Positions 30,453-42,400 of a stretch of DNA of 64,000 nt are shown here, one piece after another. Within the stretch, counting starts at the first letter, position 1. Each line of letters opens with the position of its first letter. The stretch comes from Omphiscola glabra (lineage: Eukaryota; Mollusca; Gastropoda; Lymnaeidae): positions 32,723,257-32,787,256 of the forward strand of contig OZ024801.1 of the NCBI GenBank assembly GCA_964017045.1, written 5' to 3'. Made by a program: the position numbers and the translations under genes. Under the pieces are notes generated by a model. It worked only from the letters and a program-made list of their open reading frames with translations, searched no databases and was not told where the DNA came from.

Positions 30453-31535
30453 CTTAGTTCTTGCTCTGACTATAGAGGAATAACCCTGCTGTCCATCCCC
30501 AGCAAAGTATTCAACACAATGCTGCTAAACAGAATGAGGGAGGCAATTGATTAAGGCTTCTTACGAAGGACTGTCGTGCAAAATTGTTCATGGCCAACAA
30601 ACAATTGCGGCTTTTGGGGTACAGGCGGGTGTCAGACAGGGTTGTCTGCTCTCACCTTTCTTATTCCTGCTGACCATTGAATGGATAATGAAAATGTCTA
30701 CAGAGCAGCAGAGAAATGGTATCCAGTGAACACTATGGAAACAGCTTGATGATCTGGATTTTGCGGATGATCTGGCCCTAATATCACACACACAGCAACA
30801 GATGCAAGAGAAAACCAATTATGTCGCACAGTAGTCTGGTTGCATCGACCTGAACATTCATAGAGGAAAAAGCAAATTCCTTAAAATAAATACATCAAGC
30901 AACACACCTATAGCGCTGGAAGGAACAAACCTTGAGGGGGTGGATAGCTTTACATCAGCATCATTGACATACAAGGAGGGACAGACGCCGACATAAGAGT
31001 GAGAATTGGCACAGCAAGAGCTGCATTTAACCAGCTAAAAAAAGTCTGGAGCTGCAGCAACTTGACCCTCCAGACCAAGATCAGGATATTCAACACCACA
31101 GTGAAACCTGTCTTGTTATATGGAGCAGAAACATGGCGAACAACAGCAGCTGGTTCAAAAAAGCTACATACATTTATCAACTCCTGTCTCCGAACGATTC
31201 TACGAATCCGCTGGCCCAATGTCATCACCAACGAGGATCTCTGGCGGCGCACACAACAAGAACCAGTTGAAGAGTTAGTCTGCCAGTGCAGATGGAGATG
31301 GATTGGTCACACCCTCAGAAAGTCAACATCAAGTATCACGAGACAAGCCCTCACTTGGAACCCCCAGGGAAAGAGAAAAAGAGGTCGACCCAAAATGACT
31401 TGGAGAAGGGAGCTGGAGGCAGACACCAAAAAGAGTGGACACAACCGGGGACAGCTGGAGAGACTTGCCCAAGACCGGGATGCCTGGAGAGCCTTTGTTT
31501 GTGGCCTATGCCCCAGAAGGGACGACAGGCGATGA
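30453..31535 (+). pseudogene. LINE ORF2 remnant: reverse transcriptase and C-terminal part
   Basis: In-frame pieces read, in order: CSDYRGITLLSIPSKVFNTM up to REAID (30459-30551), then YEGLSCKIVHGQQ and GVRQGCLLSPFLFLL (to 30726), then LDDLDFADDLALISH (30750s-30790s), then, from about 30960, a 190-residue C-terminal part with [33 protein letters not shown] and [17 protein letters not shown], ending [11 protein letters not shown]. These are standard motifs of LINE reverse transcriptases and their C-terminus. The copy is dead. The segment that should hold the first catalytic aspartate is missing between REAID and YEGLS, a TGA stands at 30727 and a TAG at about 30832, and the frame shifts at about 30550 and 30950. 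The FADD box itself is intact. Clade not assigned. Confidence 0.88.
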
Positions 31536-31594
31536 TGATGACCAACTGCAACCCTTTCAAATATGTAATGAATTTTAAATAACATTGTAAAATT

Positions 31595-31800
31595 ACATTG
31601 TGCGCATTTGTATCTGTTCGCTATTGTCAACGTTCGCAAATAGTGTGCGCGATATTCCGTGTACGCTGTTGTCGGTGTACGCAATTTTCGGAGTGCGGAA
31701 CTGTCGGTGTGCGCAGTTTTCATGTGCGCAGTAGTGTATTAGCAGAGTTTTCTGGGCGCGATTATCATGTGCGCGTTTGAGTTGTGCGCGTTTTTCACGG
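31595..31800. repeat. Degenerate short repeat around GTGCGC
   Basis: Motifs GTGCGCATTTGTATC, GTGCGCGATATTCCGTG, GTGCGCAGTTTTCATG and GTGCGCGTTTTTCACG recur about every 17-22 bp. Units are too diverged to give one clean period. This looks like an old array that has decayed, in contrast to its clean neighbours. Confidence 0.55.
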
Positions 31801-31925
31801 AACCCAGTTTTCGACCTGTTCTCTTCGTTCCATGCCAATGGACATGCACGTTTTCATGGCTACCTTATCCCGGCGACAACACAATTCTTGATATGATCAG
31901 TAGGTCAACTGTGACCTTCCATGTC

Positions 31926-32090
31926 CACTGGCGTAGCGAGCTTAACTCGTGCCCGGGGCACAATACCTTTTTAGCGCCCCCCTATTCGAAAACCATACAA
32001 TATTATAGTAAAATATACCATATGGCGCCCCTTTGTGAGTAGCGCCCGGGGCATGATGCCCCCCCTTGTCCCCCCCTCACTATGCCACTG
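31926..32090. mobile_element. 165 bp hAT-type MITE with 8 bp target duplication
   Basis: The left end CACTGGCGTAGCGAG and the right end (read inward) CAGTGGCATAGTGAG form a 15 bp imperfect inverted pair. The flanks TCCATGTC (31918-31925) and TCCATGCC (32091-32098) match at 7 of 8 positions, the length expected for hAT. The interior is CG-rich (GCCCGGGGCAC and GCGCCCGGGGCATG) around an AT-rich core and has no coding capacity. Confidence 0.75.
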
Positions 32091-32864
32091 TCCATGCCCC
32101 TTAGTGACATCTACGAGTCAAGCCTCACATCTCAATTTTGACCCAGTTCCTGATTGCCAATCAGACATAAAACTTTGAAAACTACCACGCACGATGACAA
32201 TACAACCATTAATGATAAGTAGGTCACCATCGTCTTTAAATGACCCTTGATCAACCTCTTCGCCTGGCTGCATGTCGAGTTTTGCATCTTAATCGACCTA
32301 ATTCCCGATCACTCATTGAGCCGAAAACGTATACACTTTTACTAAAAAGTACAAAATAAAAAAAATAAAAATATAATGACGTTTTCACTAAAATTTACGA
32401 AAATGTACCAACAAATTTAGAGACACTATGATTTTCTTACCGTGTGCGCCCAGACATGGGATAAAATACTACCAGAAAAAAATCATTTTCTTCCTTATTT
32501 GTGACCACGCTTTTATTTTTGTAGACATAATTAATTGTTAGAAAATCCTGGCGTGTCTCACAAACATTATTTTGTAATGCTTACTACATTTTTAACAAAA
32601 TAGTAGAAGGTCATTTTACTGTAAAGCACTCTAATTAATCAGTGTTGAATTTCCCCTAATTATGATTCTATTTTTAAGAAAAAATATATGAAATAGCCTT
32701 CCCATTTTTAAATCCACCCACCCCCACCATTTCCCCCTTCGCCCTTTTACCCTCCCACCTAAAAATTAAAGGACATACTGTATTGCCAAAGTTTTCATTT
32801 TAAGTGGGAGCCTGTCAAAATAAATTAGTAAATAAATATTCAAGGTAAGGTTTTAAATGTGTTT
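32091..32864. other. AT-rich spacer, nothing recognised
   Basis: No open frame of interest and no clear repeat. A short pyrimidine/C-rich stretch lies at 32714-32760. Confidence 0.5.
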
Positions 32865-33470
32865 TATTAATGTAGTTAAAATATGCCAGCTATAAAGCAA
32901 TATAGTTAAAATATGCCAGCTATAAAGCAATATAGTTTAAATATGCCAGCTATAAAGCAATATAGTTTAAATATGCCAGCTATAAAGCAATATAGTTTAA
33001 ATATGCCAGCTATAAAGCAATATAGTTTAAATATGCCAGCTATAAAGCAATATAGTTTAAATATGCCAGCTATAAAGCAATATAGTTTAAATATGCCAGC
33101 TATAAAGCAATATAGTTTAAATATGCCAGCTATAAAGCAATATAGTTTAAATATGCCAGCTATAAAGCAATATAGTTTAAATATGCCAGCTATAAAGCAA
33201 TATAGTTTAAATATGCCAGCTATAAAGCAATATAGTTTAAATATGCCAGCTATAAAGCAATATAGTTAAAATATGCCAGCTATAAAGCAATATAGTTAAA
33301 ATATGCCAGATATAAAGCAATATAGTTAAAATATGCCAGATATAAAGCAATATAGTTAAAATATGCCAGATATAAAGCAATATAGTTAAAATATGCCAGA
33401 TATAAAGCAATATAGTTAAAATATGCCAGATATAAAGCAATATAGTTAAAATATGCCAGATATAAAGTAT
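32865..33470. repeat. 30 bp minisatellite, about 20 copies in variant blocks
   Basis: ATATGCCAGCTATAAAGCAA followed by TATAGTTTAA repeats exactly every 30 bp. Two positions vary, and they vary in blocks along the array: CCAGC with GTTAAA in about the first two units, CCAGC with GTTTAA in the next twelve or so, CCAGC with GTTAAA in two, then CCAGA with GTTAAA in the last six. Apart from these two positions the units look identical. Confidence 0.97.
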
Positions 33471-33962
33471 ATTTAATGACTAGAATTGCGGACCTTGTAA
33501 CATAAAGAGACAATATAGCATCTGCTACTTTCATGAAAATAGATAACACAGAATCCAAACCCACCATTGTGTTTAAAAGGGTAATAAATGTATGATAAAT
33601 ACCATATCAATTAACATAAAAATAGAAGCCTACAATGAAGCCCACACGTATTTATACAGAAAACAACATGTTATTTTTTAAGATGAGTTTCTTGAAGGGA
33701 CAAATATATTATTATTATTTTCCTTTGTGCATTTGTAAATGGACTTTGTAGAATACAAGGGTGAAACCTTGCAATGCAAGTGTAAGGGCCAAAAATGTGT
33801 GCCGTCCGCTACCGCAATAACATTTCTGCAGTAATCCGTCAATGCGACCCTTCTAAGAAACCCCCCCCCCCCAACCTCGTTTGTCCAATTCCTATGTATA
33901 TGCATCGATGCCATTCTCTTTTAAGTGAATCTAGTGTAAGAAGTCCACGGTATTAATTAGAA

Positions 33963-34159
33963 CAGTGGTTCTCAACCTTCCTAATGCCGCGACCCTTTAT
34001 ACAGTTCATCAAGTTGTGTTGACACCCAAACACAAATTTATTTTTGTTGCTACTTAATATCTGTGGTGTATATGTGTTTTCCGATGGTCTTACGCGACCC
34101 CTGTGAAAGGTTCATTCGACCCCCAAAAGGGGTCGCGACCCACATGTTGAGAACCGCTG
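33963..34159 (+). mobile_element. SPIN-like hAT MITE with perfect 8 bp target duplication
   Basis: The 197 bp element begins CAGTGGTTCTCAACCTTCCT and ends ATGTTGAGAACCGCTG. AATGCCGCGACCCTTTATAC follows the left end and TTTTCCGATGGTCTTACGCG, then GACCCCTGTGAAAGG, the right half. AATTAGAA occurs directly on both sides (33955-33962 and 34160-34167). Sequence and order match the SPIN nonautonomous type as I know it. There is no transposase. It is the best-preserved copy in the window and the reference for 2859-3962 and 14917-15062. Confidence 0.9.
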
Positions 34160-34167
34160 AATTAGAA

Positions 34168-37100
34168 AAATGTTAATTAAAAGTGCGAATTTATTATATT
34201 TTTTTTTACACAGGAAGTTACTTTAATAATACTGTGTTTTCACCTTGACTAGTTGATAGTCAGTAGAAGTTAACTTTGATGCTGATTTTGTGATTAAAGT
34301 ATATTTTATTAATTATTTTGCAATTTATTTTGATTTAATACAGCAATTTAGGAAGGTAATGATGGTCTCTCGAGGCAAGTTGATTAATAAGTAAACAATC
34401 GGCTAATTTGGAGAGATCATGTCTTGATTGTCTTGGATTCATTTGCGTGTTGTTTAATTGGGAGTCACTTCCCTTTTGTTTTTGTTTTTTTTTAGAATTT
34501 AGACCAATTTAGTAAAATATTGTTTGTTGATTGCATGTTTAGTGTAATATTTGGCTAATTCCTTTATGTGGTCCCTCGATTTCATTTGCGTGTTTATTGG
34601 GAGTCACTGCCCTTTGTTTATGTTTTGAGATTTAGGGTTCAGGTTAGGGTGAGGGATAGATTTAGGGTGAGGGATAGATTTAGGCTTAGGTAGGTACATC
34701 AAAGGTCTCACGCGCATGCGGTCTGCGCATATGGAAAAATAACGCAAAACGTGTACGGCCATTTTAACATTCGTCTCAGTGGTTATCTCGTTTTTTTGTG
34801 TTTTACGTCACAGTTTTCTAATAATAAACTATTTAATCATCAGTGACGTAGAGCACATATTTTTTCCAAACACGGAGGTATCATTTTTGCAGCATTGTGT
34901 ATTTTGTAAGTGGCTACGGATTTATTTTTATGGATCGATATGTATTTATTATTATAACTTTTTAATGCCAGCTCGCGCCGCATAGCGCTTTACCCCGCCA
35001 GAGCTTGATTTTTTCACAAAGAGGAATAACTTTATTTCATTAATATTAGCAAACGCCGAAAAAAGTTATGCACCATCGAATTTTTGAAATTTGAGTATTT
35101 CATTAGTTATCCCCCCTCAATTAAAAAAAATTGGGTTGTCGGAAATGGCTTCGTTATTAATATATAAATATGAAGATATAAAAAAGATGACTGTTATTGG
35201 TAATCTTCAAAATTACGTGGAACACTTATCAGTTAATTAGTTCGATACATTTTTACAATATTATTAGAAATGAATGCAACCCAGTAAATTAAAGAATTTT
35301 TAAAAATCTTGTTTTGTGTAGTCTGTTGAATTTCGGACCAGTTTTGTCCCTTGATTTACATTAATATTACACACTAATAATAATAATAATATGTATAATA
35401 TCAATTAAAGTTAAGAAATGTTATGAATGAATGGTGTAATGTTTTATCGGATCTTCTTTATTGAATCAATAATAGTTTAATAATTTTAATAATAATTGGT
35501 ATTCTCTAGTTAGTGACATTTAACTAATAAGTCTAATCCTAATAATCACTGGACTGGTACAAATATTACTAATAATACTAAAACTATTTCATTATTACAA
35601 CTGCATTTACATTTACAGGCATAATAGTATTGAAGTTAGTATTTTAAAAATATTAATAAGGCATTTAATTATAATTTAAAATAAATAACATCATCATAGT
35701 AATTATTTTTTTATTAAAGTGTAAAAGTAAAGCATGCGCAAAAGGCAAAAGGCATTAATAGTTATTAAACAAAAAACTTAAATAATATTAAAAAGCAGTA
35801 AGAAATTGTGTCTGTTCAGGATATGAATATGATTAGATGTTATTTCCAGGTTTCATTCAGACACAAGAGAAAATGTTAATTTCCGTCGACAAGGAGGCAT
35901 GTTTGGAAAAAGTATAGAGAGATTGTAGATTTATAAAAAAGATCAAGCAGTTTGAAGAGCAGTCTAAATAGAAAATGATAGACAGAACATCCCCATTACC
36001 TTTTAAAATTTAATCTCACATATCCCAGTACTGGTATTAGTCTTATTGGTGATATTAGTAGTTTTTATTTATAATCTTATACATTCAACAAAAAAGACTT
36101 CTACTTCTACTAACATTTCTTAAATATAAGAATTGATTTAAAAATATAACTTAAGCATATAATTCATTAAAATACAATTAACATTAATAATAATATGTTG
36201 TTGTTTTTTCCTTTACAAATATTAATTTTTCCTTTTTACTGTTTATGTTTTTCTTAACATACCCTCATATAAATATTTAAAAAAAATAATAGTCTTGATG
36301 CTATATAAAAGTTTTGATGTTTATTGTGTTGTATATTGCATTGATAATGTGTCCTGAAAATCTGGTAGCATTATCTCTTAAAATAAAAAAGTTTTGGGCA
36401 AAATAAGGCAGAAATTTGGAAAGTGGGTCACACGTTTTTTTAGTTAAATACAGAGATAAATAAGGAGGGTTTAAAAAATCACCAAAAAAATCATAACTCC
36501 ACTTCTATAAAAGATAGAAAGATGAAATTGGTGTTTTTGTAAACCTTATAGCTAGCCCTTTAAAATGGTGCATCATTTATTTCAATATGACAATATTAAA
36601 AATTTCTGTCAAAGTACCTAATTTAGGGTTCAGGTTAGGGTGAGGGATAGATTTGAATCGTCTCAACCAAGATTGCGGCCATAGTAAAATGCGAGGTACC
36701 AGTAGCGTGCAATTACCAAATATTTTTTTGTGTGCAATTACCAAATATTTTTTTGTGTGCCTGATTTAGGGTTCAGGTTAGGTTTAGTGATACATAAAGA
36801 ATTTTTTTCATTATTATTTAACGTAGGTACTTTGGTAAAAAAATCCAACAATTTTTGTAACATAAACCAATGGCATAGATGAATAGAGCTAATTTTTAAC
36901 AGAATTATAACACCAAAATCATATTTTAGCTGTTGTAGTTTTAAAGTTATGAATTTTTAAAGTAAGACTTAGTTTGTCATTTTTTAACATGGACCGCATC
37001 GTCACATTCTGTGACCCAATTCTGCTGTTTGCATCACGAGCTAAATAACTCTCGTTTTAATGATAATTTTATACGACTTTTATTTTCAAAACTAATGCTG

Positions 37101-38977
37101 TATTAAAAAATAATGTTATACAAGTTTAAATAAATTATAATTTATCTAACTATGCACTTTGTATATCAGTAAATATAAGGCTTTTCTGTTTACCAAATCT
37201 ACAGCGTCCATTATACCACTATATGCACTATATAGTCTATATAAGGTAATGCATCCCCTAAAATACTGTTTGGGATCTACTTATTTTGAACTTTCAACTT
37301 TGGCACATGACTAATTAATTAAAACTTTCTCTGACCAATGGTTGAATAGTTTTGCACACGGCAAACTCTTATGAATGAAACTCTGAGGTAGTACTACTAC
37401 GGTATAGCCATTATGCAAGGGCTGTGAATGGTTGCCCAAGACGACCTTTTGCACACGGAGAATTCTGATCGTTAATAATATGGACTCTACCAGGTTTTTA
37501 AAGCTCAAATTAAAACCTTCCAGTTTAAATCTCGTTCAGATGCATTCTGAAACAAAAGTTATCAAATATTTTGAAGTATATAGTGGTAATAATTGAATAT
37601 TTCCTAAGCTAAGTATCGGCGTCTTCCGCCATTTAAAAGGGGGCGTGATCACTAATCCAAAATGGCCTGGGCGACCTGTGCATAATGAGGTCAACGTTGA
37701 AGAGAATTGAGAAAATGTTTATTGAGCTAGCGCAATGAAATTTTGCACACATATACTTCAATATATTATGCAGACCTACATTTAATATGAAAAACATACC
37801 ATGAATATTTAGACCGAATTTTTTAATGCAAAGATGCCTTATATTAACATATGATTTTCCTCACTTAAGGTTGTTTTAATGAAAAAAATAACTTAATGGG
37901 AATGTAGATCAATATTTCTCCTAACGTGAATGGGCGGAGTTTGACCTTAATTATGGACCAGAAGGACGCTTGATTTATTCTAATTACATGCACATAAAAA
38001 ATTAAAAACTCGGATTTCATTGCGTCGACCTCCATTTCCGATACAAATTTTCTAGGAGTGTCCCTTGCTTCAGCGAAGTACCTAATTTAACGTTTTATTC
38101 TTAAGTTTAATGTCGCGGCAACGAAGATGGTGGCCATGCCATAGTAAAAAACAAGACACAATCTCTCCAAATTTACCAATTTTTTAATTGTATTGATACT
38201 TATCATATTCATATGTCTTGTGTAGAGTAGATTTAGAGTACTTGTGTTGCGTTTGTTAGTGATTTGAAGGTAGACCTTTAGGTAATCTTGCAGTTCAGGT
38301 GGTATATTATTTCTGAGCGAATTTCATATTATTGCATATAAACTTAAGTGTATTCTTTATAAAATTTATTCCAGACAGTATTAGTTAACACTAACACCAA
38401 ATTGTACAGCACTAACTTTCGTTTTATTGATTTTTACAGCCGCCATTGGTACATAGCTGGTAGTGTAAACGATCTCTCCAAATTCTTGTTTTTTTAAAAT
38501 TTACCCTACATTGCAATTTTCCAGATTTTCATTTCCAAATGCCATCACAAGCAACGCCATGTATATTGGCTAGTTTTAGGAAAATTAAAATTATGAGTTA
38601 ATTACCTTCAGTACCGGTTCTTTTAAATGTATAATCTAGTGTATGTGTAATACGTTTGAACTCGTTCCATTCACCCATGCCTGTGGAGGAGCCTTTGTTT
38701 GGAATTGATCAATTATAATTATACACCCCATATAAGAGAGAAAAATTTTTTAGGCCCCTATCACATAACAGAATGCTAGCTAAGTTTAACACCCCCCTCC
38801 CACCCCTGTATTTCATTCTTTTTTGTGCCTACGGTTTGAATATTCCGATTAGCATACCAACTTAAAGGTGATCAAAAATCTGGCAACAGGGTGAAAACAA
38901 AACCAATGGAGCTATGGAAGATTGGGGGATTTTCAAAGACGCTTTAGAAATAAAATAAAACAAAAATAAGCACTTTG
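34168..38977. other. AT-rich, mostly single-copy DNA with a few interspersed repeats
   Basis: This 4.8 kb has no long open frame on either strand and no clear array. ATTTAGGGTTCAGGTTAGGG occurs at 34630, 36621 and 36764, the first two followed by GTGAGGGATAGATTT. A 27 bp phrase with GCAATTACCAAATATTTTTT is duplicated at 36708-36760. Related segments near GGCCATAGTAAAATGCG (about 36677) and GGCCATGCCATAGTAAAAAA (about 38133) suggest an interspersed repeat. I cannot see exons, although long introns or intergenic DNA are equally possible. Confidence 0.55.
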
Positions 38978-39230
38978 ATTGTGAATGTCCCATAACAGCC
39001 ATTGATGTGATTGTGAATATCCCATAACAGCCATTGATGTGATTGTGAATGTCCCATAACCGCCATTGATGTGATTGTGAATGTCCCATAACCACCATTG
39101 ATGTGATTGTGAATGTCCCATAACCTCCATTGATGTGATTGTGAATGTCCCACAACCACCATTGATGTGATTGTCAATGTCCCATAACCGCCATTGATGT
39201 GATTGTCAATGTCCCATAGCCACCATTGAT
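38978..39230. repeat. 32 bp repeat, about 8 copies
   Basis: GATTGTGAATGTCCCATAAC followed by CGCCATTGATGT recurs every 32 bp, with AACAGCC, AACCACC and AACCTCC variants and two GTCAATG units at the right end. Confidence 0.93.
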
Positions 39231-39307
39231 GTTTTGAATCTTATGAATAAAACAAGAAGAGTACGCTTTATTTATTGCTCATTAAAATATAAACATTTTA
39301 AAATTTT

Positions 39308-39455
39308 TGATCACACAGCCACTAATAGTAAAGTGAATGTATTCAGATCACACAGCCACTAACAGTAAAGTGAATATATTCAGATCACACAGCCACTAAT
39401 AGTAAAGTGAATTTATTCAGATCACACAGCCACTAAAAGTAAAGTGAATGTATTC
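39308..39455. repeat. About 37 bp repeat, 4 copies
   Basis: ATCACACAGCCACTAATAGT followed by AAAGTGAATGTATTCAG occurs four times in tandem, with AACAGT and AAAAGT variants. It leads into the 55 bp satellite after a 25 bp link. Confidence 0.9.
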
Positions 39456-39469
39456 ATATTTGCCATGTC

Positions 39470-42400
39470 CATACACAACAGATATTTTTGTTAATGACTA
39501 ATGTAGAACATAAACTTATGGTAACATACACCAGAGATATGCTAGTTAATGACTAATGTAGAACATAAACTTATGTACCATACACCACAGATATGTTAGT
39601 TAATGACTAATGTAGAACATAAACTTATGGTAACATACACCACAGATATGTTAGTTAATGACTAATGTAGAACATAAACTTATGGTAACATACACCACAG
39701 ATATGTTAGTTAATGACTAATGTAGAACATAAACTTATGGTAACATACACCACAGATATGTTAGTTAATGACTAATGTAGAACATAAACTTATGTACCAT
39801 ACACCACAGATATGTTAGTTAATGACTAATGTAGAACATAAACTTATGGTAACATACACCACAGATATGTTAGTTAATGACTAATGTAGAACATAAACTT
39901 ATGTACCATACACCACAGACATGTTAGTTAATGACTAATGTAGAACATAAACTTGTGGTAACATACACCACATACATGTTAGTTAATGACTAATGTAGAA
40001 CATAACCTTATGGTACCATACACCACAGACATGTTAGTTAATGACTAATGTAGAACATAAACTTATGGTAACATACACCACAGACATGTTAGTTAATGAC
40101 TAATGTAGAACATAAACTTCTGGTACCATACACCACAAAAATGTTAGTTAATGACTAATGTAGAACATAAACGTATGGTACCATACACCACAGACATGTT
40201 AGTTAATGACTAATGTAGAACATAACCTTATGGTAACATACACCACAGACATGTTAGTTAATGACTAATGTAGAACATAACCTTATGGTACCATACACCA
40301 CAGACATGTTAGTTAATGACTAATGTAGAACATAAACTTATGGTACCATACACCACAGACATGTTAGTTAATGACTAATGTAGAATATAAACTTATGGTA
40401 ACATACACCACATATATGTTAGTTAATGACTAATGTAGAACATAACCTTATGGTACCATACCCCACAGACATGTTAGTTAATGACTAATGTAGAACATAA
40501 ACTTATGGTAACATACACCAGAGATATGTTAGTTAATGACTAATGTAGAACATAAACTTATGGTACCATACACCACATACATGTTAGTTAATGACTAATG
40601 TAGAACATAAACTTATGGTAACATACACCAGAGATATGTTAGTTAATGACTAATGTAGAACATAAACTTATGGTACCATACACCACAGACATGTTAGTTA
40701 ATGACTAATGTAGAACATAACCTTATGGTACCATACACCACAGACATGTTAGTTAATGACTAATGTATAACATAAACTTATGGTAACATACACCAGAGAT
40801 ATGTTAGTTAATGACTAATGTAGAACATAAACTTATGGTACCATACACCACAGACATGTTAGTTAATGACTAATGTAGAACATAAACTTATGGTACCATA
40901 CACCACAAACATGTTAGTTAATGACTAATGTAGAACATAACCTTATGGTAACATACACCACAGACATGTTAGTTATTGACTAATGTAGAACATAAACTTA
41001 TGGTAACATACACCACATATATGTTAGTTATTGACTAATGTAGAACATAAACTTATGGTAACATACACCACAGACATGTTAGTTAATGACTAATGTAGAA
41101 CATAACATTATGGTAACATACACCACAGACATGTTAGTCAATGACTAATGTAGAACATAAACTTATGGTAACATACACCACAGATATGTTAGTTAATGAC
41201 TAATGTAGAACATAAACTTATGGTAACATACACCACAGATATGTTAGTTAATGACTAATGTAGAACATAAACTTATGGTAACATACACCACAGATATGTT
41301 AGTTAATGACTAATGTAGAACATAAACTTATGTACCATACACCACAGACATGTTAGTTAATGACTAATGTAGAACATAAACTTGTGGTAACATACACCAC
41401 ATACATGTTAGTTAATGACTAATGTAGAACATAACCTTATGGTACCATACACCACAGACATGTTAGTTAATGACTAATGTAGAACATAAACTTATGGTAA
41501 CATACACCACAGACATGTTAGTTAATGACTAATGTAGAACATAAACTTCTGGTACCATACACCACAAAAATGTTAGTTAATGACTAATGTAGAACATAAA
41601 CGTATGGTACCATACACCACAGACATGTTAGTTAATGACTAATGTAGAACATAACCTTATGGTAACATACACCACAGACATGTTAGTTAATGACTAATGT
41701 AGAACATAACCTTATGGTACCATACACCACAGACATGTTAGTTAATGACTAATGTAGAACATAAACTTATGGTACCATACACCACAGACATGTTAGTTAA
41801 TGACTAATGTAGAATATAAACTTATGGTAACATACACCACATATATGTTAGTTAATGACTAATGTAGAACATAACCTTATGGTACCATACCCCACAGACA
41901 TGTTAGTTAATGACTAATGTAGAACATAAACTTATGGTAACATACACCAGAGATATGTTAGTTAATGACTAATGTAGAACATAAACTTATGGTACCATAC
42001 ACCACATACATGTTAGTTAATGACTAATGTTGAACATAAACTTATGGTAACATACACCAGAGATATGTTAGTTAATGACTAATGTAGAACATAAACTTAT
42101 GGTACCATACACCACAGACATGTTAGTTAATGACTAATGTAGAACATAACCTTATGGTACCATACACCACAGACATGTTAGTTAATGACTAATGTATAAC
42201 ATAAACTTATGGTAACATACACCAGAGATATGTTAGTTAATGACTAATGTAGAACATAAACTTATGGTACCATACACCACAGACATGTTAGTTAATGACT
42301 AATGTAGAACATAAACTTATGGTACCATACACCACAAACATGTTAGTTAATGACTAATGTAGAACATAACCTTATGGTAACATACACCACAGACATGTTA

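Noticed and set aside
34630..34700. Telomere repeat tract
   Set aside because: TTAGGG-like words appear only in irregular phrases (GGTTCAGGTTAGGGTGAGGG) and are not in tandem, so this is not a telomere.
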